Shown: in pieces, positions 52,920-60,557 of the stretch
How positions within the stretch are numbered: position 1 is the first letter of the stretch
Layout of the letters: every line of letters begins with the position of its first letter
Source of the DNA: CAXXOK01 sp964640955
GTDB lineage: Bacteria; Bacillota; Clostridia; Christensenellales; Aristaeellaceae
NCBI GenBank assembly: GCA_964640955.1
Contig: CAZXJI010000017.1
Span: 9,687 to 73,686 of the forward strand
Direction of reading: 5' to 3'
Length of the DNA stretch: 64,000 nt
Position numbers and translations under genes: made by a program
The notes under the pieces: model-generated
The model's database searches: none
What the model saw: the letters and a program-made list of their open reading frames with translations, nothing else
Told to the model about the DNA's origin: nothing

Positions 52920-53597
52920 TTACTTAAAATAGTTTGGGTATCGCTCCTTAAACGCCTTTTCCACCGTTCTATAATTGGTCAGGTGCAATTGCATCATCGC
53001 TCGTGCCTGCTTGGGATCCCGGTTTTCTATGGCTTCGACGATTTTCGCATGTTCCTGTACGATGACGGACGGCGTCAGTTCTGCCATGGCAATGTTACGA
53101 ACGCGGTCAAAGTGAATCGCAATACTCCTCATGAGAGTATAGGCGTTTGGTTTTTCCGCGATGTCGAACAACATTTTATGGAATGAGTTGTCGAGCTTGA
53201 ATACCTTGCTGGCGCCTGAAGTGCTCGACATATAAAAAATCTGAAGCCGGATATTCTCTTTTAGTTCAGCGATGTTCTTGTCGCTTGCGATTTCACATAC
53301 GACTTCGACAGCCTCGCATTCGAGCGCTCTTCGGATGAATTGCGATTCTTCGACGAGTTTAAAATCGATATAGGAGATAATGCTTCCTCTTTGCGGGTAA
53401 ATCTCGATGATCTGGACTTTGGAAAGCTCCAACAACGCTTCCCGTACGGGCGTACGCGATATTCTCATTTCAGCGGCGAGCTCGTTTTCGCTGAGCACCG
53501 TTCCCGGCTTCAGCTCTAGGCTGATGATATTCTCCTTCAGCGTTCTTACCGCGTATTCTCTCGCAGTCTCACGCGGCAGGCGTGCATCCAGGTGCAT
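52920..53597 (-). CDS. GntR-family (FadR/FCD type) regulator
   Basis: 225 aa. The N-terminal winged HTH has LKPGTVLSENELAAEMRISR then TPVREALLELSK, and the all-helical FCD ligand domain fills the rest (EESQFIRRALECEAVEVV, DNSFHKMLFDIA, EHAKIVEAIENRD, the last with the metal-binding His pattern). Such regulators respond to sugar acids or other organic acids. ATG 53597 has AGGAGGAG 6 nt upstream; an upstream in-frame start at 53627 is less likely. It ends the TRAP transporter-dehydrogenase cluster and probably controls it. Confidence 0.88.
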   Translation of the reverse strand: MHLDARLPRETAREYAVRTLKENIISLELKPGTVLSENELAAEMRISRTPVREALLELSKVQIIEIYPQRGSIISYIDFKLVEESQFIRRALECEAVEVVCEIASDKNIAELKENIRLQIFYMSSTSGASKVFKLDNSFHKMLFDIAEKPNAYTLMRSIAIHFDRVRNIAMAELTPSVIVQEHAKIVEAIENRDPKQARAMMQLHLTNYRTVEKAFKERYPNYFK

Positions 53598-53734
53598 CAC
53601 TGGCTCCTCCTTACTCGATGTTTCCAACTCCGAATCAGGTCATCGCCGCAACGCATCGGCCTGCGTAGCTGTCTCTAACTATAAGATACCTTATCCCTTT
53701 GGCAAATGCAAGCGATTCATAGCAGGGGGCCGTA

Positions 53735-54778
53735 TTACGGTTGCGTTCCGGCGCCCTTGTGCGAAATGCCGATGATCAGCTTGCGATACTCGCCCGCGTG
53801 CGCCTGGGCGTATTCGAACGCTTCTTTCGCCTGCTCCAGATCGTATTCGCAGTTGACAAAACCATCCAGAGGAAACCGGTTCTCTTCAATATTCCGGATA
53901 ACGCCGGGAAACTGGTTTGCCTGCAGCCTGGAACCCAGGAGTTCCGTCTGTTTCTTCGTCATCGACAGGAACGGCACTCTCACGACTTCGGTGCCGAAAC
54001 CCAGCAGAACGATTCGCCCGGCGGGCGCGATCAGGTCGAGCGCCTGCTCCACGGCCCCGGCAAGACCGACCGCGTCAATATAAACGTTTATGCCGGTTTC
54101 TCCGACCATCTGCCGCACCGCCTGCGCCATATCCTCGCCGGCAACGTTGATCGTCCGATCCGCACCGAGCGAACGGGCGTAGACGAGTTTATCCTCCACG
54201 ACGTCGGTGATGATGCATGTGGCTCCGCGCAGTTTGGCGTTGAGGAGCGCGCATAGTCCAATGGTGCCCGCACCTGAAATCAGTACGGTGTCTCCCCGGC
54301 CTACGCGTCCGCGCTCACACGCTTGCGAACCGATCGTCAGCGGTTCTGTAAGTACGGCCGTCTTCCATGGGACGGCGGGCGATATCTTGTGAAGCTGCTT
54401 TTCTTCGGCCACCAGGTATTCAGAAGCCGCGCCTTCGACATGGACGCCGCTGACTTTCAGATGCTCGCAAACATTTGGCTCGCCGTGCGTGCACGCGTAA
54501 CACTTTCCACAATACCGAATCGGCTCCAGGATCACGTGATCGCCCGCCTTAAGGCGAGTAACCTCCGCTCCCGTTCCGACCACCTCACCCGCCATCTCGT
54601 GCCCGAAGATGCGAGGATAGGTCACAAAGGGGTTGCTGCCGTGCAGGATATGTAGATCCGAACCGCAGATGCCAACGTATTTCACCTGAACGAGCACCTG
54701 TGTGGGCGCCTCGATCGCCGGCACTGGCAGTTCAACGATCGCTATATCTCCGGGTTGGTTGATTCGAATGGCTTTCAT
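53735..54778 (-). CDS. Zinc-type medium-chain alcohol dehydrogenase (sugar/sugar-acid dehydrogenase)
   Basis: 347 aa. The catalytic zinc site is visible in VGICGSDLH and FGHEMAGEV, and the structural zinc cysteines in CGKCYACTHGEPNVC. The Rossmann cofactor loop is ISGAGTIGLCAL, and the acidic residue in ITDVVEDK suggests NAD. The overall type matches sorbitol, idonate, threonine and L-gulonate/galactonate dehydrogenases. Beside a TRAP importer and FCD regulator, oxidation of a sugar acid at C5 is a likely role. ATG 54778 follows TGGAGTGTTATCGC. Confidence 0.88.
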   Translation of the reverse strand: MKAIRINQPGDIAIVELPVPAIEAPTQVLVQVKYVGICGSDLHILHGSNPFVTYPRIFGHEMAGEVVGTGAEVTRLKAGDHVILEPIRYCGKCYACTHGEPNVCEHLKVSGVHVEGAASEYLVAEEKQLHKISPAVPWKTAVLTEPLTIGSQACERGRVGRGDTVLISGAGTIGLCALLNAKLRGATCIITDVVEDKLVYARSLGADRTINVAGEDMAQAVRQMVGETGINVYIDAVGLAGAVEQALDLIAPAGRIVLLGFGTEVVRVPFLSMTKKQTELLGSRLQANQFPGVIRNIEENRFPLDGFVNCEYDLEQAKEAFEYAQAHAGEYRKLIIGISHKGAGTQP

Positions 54779-54805
54779 GCGATAACACTCCATTATTCAT
54801 CGTCA

Positions 54806-55061
54806 TTACGCGCAAAACACCCATACCCCGGCAACTGCCACGAGCCGTTGCTTCCATTTCCGCGCCGGGCGCGGAGGGGTCACCAAGCATGGCCAGCCAG
54901 TGTTCGAACACGCATGGGAGCAGATCGGTAGAGACGTTGTATTGCGTTGGCTGTGATCCGTCGAATGCGAGTGAATCCCGCATCCGGGCCGAAGACGGAA
55001 GGTCTCCGGTACTTCCCATAAGCTTGGTCGCCCACTTGAGGGAAGGATGTACACCTGTCAT
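54806..55061 (-). pseudogene. Probable remnant of a fructuronate reductase/mannitol dehydrogenase-family gene
   Basis: Directly after the DctM stop, one minus-strand frame reads SSARMRDSLAFDGSQ. Another frame of the same DNA continues NAIQRLYRSAPMRVRTLAG. Joined by a frameshift these resemble the C-terminal RIAFDGSQ-K-PQRLL-P-R-LA-G signature of UxuB/mannitol dehydrogenases. No intact frame, catalytic lysine or N-terminal domain is present. A fructuronate reductase would suit this sugar-acid locus. The resemblance is from memory and should be treated with caution. Confidence 0.4.
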
Positions 55062-56344
55062 CAGAAGAAAACACTAATCAGCCACAGGGTCAGCGGCGGC
55101 ACATAGGTGATGAGGAACAGGACGCCCAGGTTAAGCACCAGGAAGGGCATTACGGCCTTAGCGGCACGACTGAGCGAGATTTTTCCGATCGCCGATGTTA
55201 CGAAGAGGCATACGCCTACCGGAGGCGTCGTGAGGCCGAGGATCAGATTGAGTACGCACATCACGCCGAACTGAATGGGGCTGACGCCTACGGCGACGGC
55301 GATGGGCAGAAACACCGGGAACAGGATAAGCAGCGCCGCGATCGTCTCCATAAAGCAGCCTACGAACAGCAGGAGCAAATTGATAATAAGGAGCAATATA
55401 TACTTGTTGCTGGTCACACTCAGGATCGCGGTAGCCAGCATGGACGGTATTTGCTCCTTCGTCAGGATGTAAGCGAAAATATTGGCGAAACCCACCAGCG
55501 CCAGAATGCCGGCTGTCGTTACCATGGAATCCTTCATGACTTTTAGCATCTTCTTAAAAGTCAATTCGCGATAGATGAAAAACCCTACAAACAGCGCGTA
55601 CAAAACCGCGATGATCGACGCTTCGGTCGGGGTGACGATGCCGCTGAGGATCCCCACAAGGATGATCACGGTCATCAGGAGCGCCCATACGGCCGTTTTG
55701 CCGCTGTGCAGCACCTCCCGAAGGGTGGCTCTCCGTTCGCTCTTAGGATAACTGCGCTTTTTGGAAATGATATAACAGACCACCATCATGCCCACACCCA
55801 TCAGCACGCCGGGGATGATGCCTCCAACGAACATCTTGCTCACCGAAACACCGGTAAGCGTTCCGGCGATGATCATGGGAACGGATGGTGGAATAATCGG
55901 CCCGATGCAGGAGGACGCTGCCGTGACGCCCACGGAAAAATCGGCATCATACCCTTCGTCCACCATGGCAGGGATCAAAATACCGCCGATGCTGGCCGAA
56001 TCCGCAACCGCCGTGCCGGAAACGCCGGCAAACAGCATGGAGGCCGCGATATTCGCAAGGCCGAGCCCTCCCCGGATATGCCCAATGAGCGTATTGCTGA
56101 ATCCGATGATCTGTCTGGTGATACCGCCGGAGTTCATCAGGTTACCGGCCAACACAAAGCCTGGTATGCACAGAAGCGTGAACGAATCCAGACCGGCGAA
56201 GAACCGGGCGGCAACCGTATTGAGCGGCATTCCCGCAAAAATGAAATAGAGGAGTGAAGAGATGCCAAGAGAGTATGCAACGGGAAAGCCAAGGACCAAT
56301 AAAGCCAGAAAACTGCCCAACAGCAACAGTACCAATCCGCTCAC
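55061..56344 (-). CDS. TRAP transporter large permease, DctM type
   Basis: 427 aa with about twelve helices. It has the family's repeated architecture and motifs (LLLLGSFLALLVLGFPVAYS at the start, FAGVSGTAVADSASIGGILIP, CIGPIIPPSVPMI and LGLTTPPVGVCLF). It provides the sodium-driven channel; the substrate comes from DctP. It overlaps the dctQ stop by 4 bp, so the two are translationally coupled. Likely solutes are acidic sugars or other carboxylates, given the dehydrogenase and FCD regulator downstream. Confidence 0.93.
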   Translation of the reverse strand: MSGLVLLLLGSFLALLVLGFPVAYSLGISSLLYFIFAGMPLNTVAARFFAGLDSFTLLCIPGFVLAGNLMNSGGITRQIIGFSNTLIGHIRGGLGLANIAASMLFAGVSGTAVADSASIGGILIPAMVDEGYDADFSVGVTAASSCIGPIIPPSVPMIIAGTLTGVSVSKMFVGGIIPGVLMGVGMMVVCYIISKKRSYPKSERRATLREVLHSGKTAVWALLMTVIILVGILSGIVTPTEASIIAVLYALFVGFFIYRELTFKKMLKVMKDSMVTTAGILALVGFANIFAYILTKEQIPSMLATAILSVTSNKYILLLIINLLLLFVGCFMETIAALLILFPVFLPIAVAVGVSPIQFGVMCVLNLILGLTTPPVGVCLFVTSAIGKISLSRAAKAVMPFLVLNLGVLFLITYVPPLTLWLISVFF

Positions 56345-56838
56345 AGTGCGGTCACCTCCTTGACGGGTTCCGCTTTCCCGGTAAGCTCAAGGATCACCTG
56401 AACGACGCACGTTAATACCTGGAGCCCAAAGAAAATAACCAAGGCGAAATAGATATACTGCATGGGTATCTCAAGGGCGGTCGAGACCATCCGGAATTTT
56501 AGGAATACAAACTTCGGCAGGCATCTGAACAGGATGAACAGATCGGAGGCGATTAAAACGAAATAGACGGCAATGCGCTGTACCTTTTTCCATCTTTCGC
56601 TCAGCTTGGCCGTGACCAGATCGACCATGACGTACTCATTGCGGCGCACCACCAGGCCTCCGGCAAAGGCAATCGCGTAGATAAACAGGTAGCGGGCCAG
56701 CTCTTCTGTCCAGGAAGGGGTGGTTGGTAAAAAGGTCCGGCTGAACACCTGCAATACGACCGTTGCAATAAACCCGAGCAGGAACAGAACGGACATGACG
56801 GAAAGTGCCGCATCCAGAGCCCGAACGAATCGTTTCAT
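56341..56838 (-). CDS. TRAP transporter small permease, DctQ type
   Basis: 165 aa with four membrane helices. Family marks are FSRTFLPTTPSWTEELARYLF and the positively charged loop after RRNEYVMVDLV. It forms the small membrane subunit with DctM. ATG 56838 follows GAGGGGG; codons upstream in the same frame have no ribosome site. Confidence 0.9.
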   Translation of the reverse strand: MKRFVRALDAALSVMSVLFLLGFIATVVLQVFSRTFLPTTPSWTEELARYLFIYAIAFAGGLVVRRNEYVMVDLVTAKLSERWKKVQRIAVYFVLIASDLFILFRCLPKFVFLKFRMVSTALEIPMQYIYFALVIFFGLQVLTCVVQVILELTGKAEPVKEVTAL

Positions 56839-56921
56839 AAAATTGCCCCCTCGCCGAGTTCCTGATTGTCTGGAAAGACGTTTTTCAAATGCCGTCGCTG
56901 ACTTCCAACGACGATACGACC

Positions 56922-56964
56922 GGGCCCGTATCACCCGCCGTTGCGCAGCGGATGATACGAGCCC
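56922..56964 (-). other. Intercistronic hairpin between dctP and dctQ
   Basis: GGGC-C-CGTATC (56922-56932) pairs with GATACG-A-GCCC (56954-56964), with one mismatch and an inner CCGC/GCGG stem, just after the dctP stop. It fits a 3' stabiliser of the binding-protein mRNA. Confidence 0.5.
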
Positions 56965-57009
56965 GTACGCAGCGCCTGATGGCTAAGGCGCCGCGTTAAT
57001 GCGAGATCA

Positions 57010-58002
57010 TCAGTCGGGTTCGACAGCCTTGATCTGGTCGTACAGGTTTTTCATGTAGGAGTAGTCTCCGGCCAGCAGCGTTTGCATCGCTTCGTCCGCC
57101 AGCGCCGCGAAGGCAGCTCGATCCACATCCTCGATAAAAACCATGCCGGCGTCTTTGAGGAACTGTTCGATGGAACCCTCGTTGGCCAGGAACAGCTCGT
57201 GTTCATACGTCTGCATCTCCTGGGCGACTTCGGTAACGATCTGCTGCAGATCCTCGGGCAGGGTCTGATACTTCGCCTCGCTGATGGCAAAGTAAATCCA
57301 GGTACGCAGGTGTTCCGAACGGATCAGGTACTTCTGCACTTCCTGGAAATTACCGGTCTTGATCATCGCCAGCGGGTTCTCCTGCGCCTGTATGGTCCCG
57401 TTCTGCAGAGCCGTAAAGACCTCGGCGAAGGCCATCGGGGTGGGCTTGGCGCCGAAAGCTTCGAATACGGAAACCGTGATCTTCGAGGAAGGCGTGCGGA
57501 TGATGAGGCCCTTCATATCCGACGGCTCGCGGATTTCGATATTGGCCGTGATATTGCGGGGGCCGCGAACGAAATACGCCAGGCACCGCAGGCCGCCCTG
57601 CAGCATCAGCGCTTCCAGCTGGTCGCCGATTTCACCGCCGGCGACGATATCCATGTGTTCGTCGCTTGTGATCAGGTACGGTACGCCGAGAATGCCCATC
57701 TCGGGAATGAACGTCATCATGGATTCGCCGGTGATCACGATATCCACGCCGCCGTCGGACAGCAGCGATTGAATCTGCTCCATCTCGCTGCCCAACTGGC
57801 TATTGGGGTAGATGTTGACTTCGATCTGGCCCTCCGAACGTTCCTCGACCTGTTCTTTGAAAAACAGGCAGGCCTGGTGCCAAGAGTTGTCTTCCGCTAC
57901 GATATGAGCGATGTTCAGTTCGTATTGCGCGGCCTGCGCGGCGATAGGCACGCATAATACCAGTACCAACAGAAAGGCGAGAACGATCTTCGTTTTCTTC
58001 AT
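57010..58002 (-). CDS. TRAP transporter substrate-binding protein, DctP type
   Basis: 330 aa. A signal peptide without lipobox (MKKTKIVLAFLLVLVLCVPIAAQA) precedes the DctP fold. Motifs include IVAEDNSWHQACLFFKE, VNIYPNSQLGSEMEQIQSL and the substrate-carboxylate arginine in KGLIIRTPSSK. That conserved arginine supports an acid ligand. It is the first gene of the operon; ATG 58002 follows AAGGAGG. The promoter and a 16-bp operator lie about 70-110 bp upstream. Confidence 0.93.
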   Translation of the reverse strand: MKKTKIVLAFLLVLVLCVPIAAQAAQYELNIAHIVAEDNSWHQACLFFKEQVEERSEGQIEVNIYPNSQLGSEMEQIQSLLSDGGVDIVITGESMMTFIPEMGILGVPYLITSDEHMDIVAGGEIGDQLEALMLQGGLRCLAYFVRGPRNITANIEIREPSDMKGLIIRTPSSKITVSVFEAFGAKPTPMAFAEVFTALQNGTIQAQENPLAMIKTGNFQEVQKYLIRSEHLRTWIYFAISEAKYQTLPEDLQQIVTEVAQEMQTYEHELFLANEGSIEQFLKDAGMVFIEDVDRAAFAALADEAMQTLLAGDYSYMKNLYDQIKAVEPD

Positions 58003-58071
58003 TGGATTGATCCTCCTTCGTTTTGTTGGGATACCAAGTGCGGACTTATACAGTTGTCCTAACCTGCCTCT

Positions 58072-58110
58072 ATTATGCCATATGGTACATGTATTGTCTA
58101 CTAGTATACA
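58072..58110 (-). promoter_or_regulatory. Promoter and operator of TRAP operon
   Basis: Minus strand TAGACA (58095-58100), 17-bp spacer, CATAAT (58072-58077). The dyad TGTCTACTAGTATACA (58095-58110) overlaps the -35 exactly; it is a plausible site for the FCD-type GntR regulator of the cluster. Confidence 0.65.
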
Positions 58111-58567
58111 TTACAAAGATATGCATAGACATTTGGTATTATTGCACAAACAAACTTCCCGGCTGATCATGCACAATACTCCCGAATTCTCTCGGGAGAG
58201 CGATTTCAACGTTGCATGGAAGAACGCAGATTATACTTAAAATGAGAACCGTCATATCCATGGTTGCTTCTTATGTGGCGATAGCAGAGAAGATCATATC
58301 TTCAATGGTTGAAATACGGCGATAATGGGCCTGGCCGAGCGAAACGGTCAAGCCCGTTTTGAAGTTCAGATAAGGCTTACACCCGCATTGTAGAGCGCCA
58401 CTGAAGAAGCCCGCGTTGGCAAAACCCATGTGCGCTGCATCTGAATTAAGCAATGCAGGGTAACGGGGTGCGGTTAGATTCCTCGTTGAGATAAACGCCG
58501 GAAACCGTCCGACCTTCCGCATGTTGCGTTGCACGCAGGGCGCTGCCCGATGGAACGATTGCGCCGG
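58111..58567. other. Gene-poor stretch upstream of TRAP operon
   Basis: No gene is supported. A minus-strand frame at 58271-58534 (87 codons; contains GFANAGFFSGALQCGCKPYL) has no clear ribosome site or promoter and I do not recognise it; it could be a gene fragment. It is not called as coding. Confidence 0.4.
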
Positions 58568-59473
58568 TTATTCGTCCGCGATCGCGGTCGTGAAATAGAT
58601 AATATCCCCTATCGCGCGCATGTTCTTCGGGTTCTGCCCGTTGACCTTGATCTGGTGCATCAGCATGGAGGTGGATTGCCCCCCGTCCAGGTTATAGGCG
58701 GTCTGCGCCCCCAGGTTATGCATGAGCTCCGCCAGCTGCGGAACGTTCAAACCTACGGAATCTTTCTGGTCCGGTCCGTCCGTGGCCACAAGCACGTAGC
58801 ATAACGGCGCAATCTGGCCGATGGCCAGGCGCTGCTTGTAGGTGACCTTGCGGTCGACGATCTCCTGCACTTCTCCGTCGATGACCAGCGCGGGGCCGAA
58901 AACAAAGGAATTGGCGATGGGCGTGTCGATCTGCGCGTAGCCCTCTTCGGTCATGGGCCGGACGATATGAAAATCGCCGTTGATATCGATGGCAAGCCCG
59001 TCGTAATCCTCATCCTCCCGGTCCCTGAGCAGCACCCCGTTGCGGTATACGATGCCCGTGTTGTGATAGGTAAACCAATCCGCGTTGACGGCAAGCACAG
59101 CCTTCACCCGTTTGGAGATTTCGCTTACGCGCACGGTGGTTTTCGCGGGGTACGGCTTGGCCTGCTCCGTTTTCAGCTGCGCGGCGCTGGCGACCTGCAC
59201 AAAGGCGACCACGACGGGGGTATCGTACACCCGGATCATATGCAGCCTGATATCCAGAGAATCGTCGTGATAAGAAAGGTTATCGTCGCCGAACCCGCTT
59301 TCGCTGGGAGTGTAATTGTCTTTGGCGTTCTCGGGAAGGGCGCTTGCGCTCCCCTCGGGAAAGGTCACCTTGACCATTTGCGGCAGAGCGTCTTCACCCG
59401 TCGCGCCGTTTATCCACAGCAGGCATGCCAGTAAAGCACTCAAAACGCAGATCAGTCTTTTCCCGCTTTTCAT
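58568..59473 (-). CDS. NAGPA-type phosphodiester glycosidase family protein (DUF2233)
   Basis: About 301 aa. A signal peptide (MKSGKRLICVLSALLACLLWINGATG) is followed by the phosphodiester-glycosidase fold: VKAVLAVNADWFTYHNTGIVYRNGVLL, FVFGPALVIDGEV, and the closing TAYNLDGGQSTSMLM with the catalytic-type NLDGG. Family members release N-acetylglucosamine from phosphodiesters or trim teichoic-acid or exopolysaccharide modifications. Exported, probably surface located. The ATG at 59473 overlaps the Lgt-like gene stop (TGATG). Confidence 0.82.
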   Translation of the reverse strand: MKSGKRLICVLSALLACLLWINGATGEDALPQMVKVTFPEGSASALPENAKDNYTPSESGFGDDNLSYHDDSLDIRLHMIRVYDTPVVVAFVQVASAAQLKTEQAKPYPAKTTVRVSEISKRVKAVLAVNADWFTYHNTGIVYRNGVLLRDREDEDYDGLAIDINGDFHIVRPMTEEGYAQIDTPIANSFVFGPALVIDGEVQEIVDRKVTYKQRLAIGQIAPLCYVLVATDGPDQKDSVGLNVPQLAELMHNLGAQTAYNLDGGQSTSMLMHQIKVNGQNPKNMRAIGDIIYFTTAIADE

Positions 59474-60432
59474 CAACCGTGTTCCTTTCCTTCGGGCGAA
59501 TACCGTGCGTTGCACAGACGGCGCATCCACAGCACGCATCCGCCCAACAGGATACAGGCGCCCGCCATTGAAAGGTAGCAGGCGTCGACATCCAAAAACT
59601 CCAGGAAGGGAATCCTTCCCTCGGTGGCAAATTCCAGCAGCAGGCAAAACACGATCAACACAGCGTAGGAGCCGAAACACAGCGCTCTGGAAAGCCGTTT
59701 TCCCCCACCCGCCTTTAAACTATAGCAAAGAAGCACGATCAGCACAAGGGCGGCGCTGGCCACTTCCTCCACGCGCACGAAACCCCAGCGGAGGAACTCG
59801 TCCCGGCGCAGGCTTTCCAGCACGATCTGCGCGCTTGCGAACAGCCCCAAAAACAGCAGCGCGCCGTCTCCCGGCCACGTTGCTTTTCTTTTGAGGAGAT
59901 ACGCGAACAGCGCCAGCGCAACCAGCGCTTCCAGCATGAACAGGGCCCATCCCCATACCTCGTAGTAGGGGTCGTACACCATGAAGGGGAAACGGCAGAA
60001 AAAGGACGCGTCCGTATAGTATTCGCCGTACCCTTGCCCCAAAAGACCCTCGCCGATGCGCGCCACCGCGATCATCAGCGCCCCGCTGGGGGCGTACTGC
60101 TCCAGCAGGGTCAGGCCGTCCTTGCCGCCGACCAGGAACAGCCCGATTACGGCGCCCAGTATGCCTCCGTACAGCATATGCCCCTGTTCCCAAAAGGCAA
60201 ACAAATATCCGAAGGAATAGCTGTAAAGCGTGTATTCCACATCCATCAGGCAATACAGCAGGTGGGAAAAAAACATCACGAAAAACGGCAGGAGCACCAC
60301 CGACAGCATCGTTTTCCGGCGGTTTATTCCGGCGCGCGCGCAGCGATGCCAGCCAAGCCACAGCGCCAGCGCGCTTCCCGCCAGCATGATGATCCTGAAA
60401 AACAGGAGATTCTCCTGACCAATCGTAAACAT
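59473..60432 (-). CDS. Lgt-like (prolipoprotein diacylglyceryl transferase family) membrane protein
   Basis: About 319 aa with seven or so membrane helices. It shows Lgt-like landmarks: YGGILGAVIGLFL, then APSGALMIAVARIGEGLLGQGYGE, matching the family's AP...GRIGNFxNxE signature with Glu-Gly replacing Asn-Phe. It may not act on lipoproteins; some Lgt-like proteins serve other lipid or export roles. The start ATG 60432 is preferred because AAGGA lies 8 nt upstream; the ATG at 60441 sits directly on it. It lies between lectin and NAGPA genes. Confidence 0.65.
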   Translation of the reverse strand: MFTIGQENLLFFRIIMLAGSALALWLGWHRCARAGINRRKTMLSVVLLPFFVMFFSHLLYCLMDVEYTLYSYSFGYLFAFWEQGHMLYGGILGAVIGLFLVGGKDGLTLLEQYAPSGALMIAVARIGEGLLGQGYGEYYTDASFFCRFPFMVYDPYYEVWGWALFMLEALVALALFAYLLKRKATWPGDGALLFLGLFASAQIVLESLRRDEFLRWGFVRVEEVASAALVLIVLLCYSLKAGGGKRLSRALCFGSYAVLIVFCLLLEFATEGRIPFLEFLDVDACYLSMAGACILLGGCVLWMRRLCNARYSPEGKEHG

Positions 60433-60557
60433 ATCCGGCATCCTTCGCAGATGGTTTGGAGGCGGTATGGGCTTTGCGTTTCGCGCCGAACCCCCGGTTC
60501 CGCGTCGCTCGCGCGTTTCAGCAACGGCGGTCGGCGGCGGGGAAAACGGGAGGCGCG

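Noticed and set aside
58271..58534. Minus-strand frame of 87 codons upstream of the TRAP operon
   Set aside because: No promoter or ribosome site and no family I recognise; kept only as a possible fragment.
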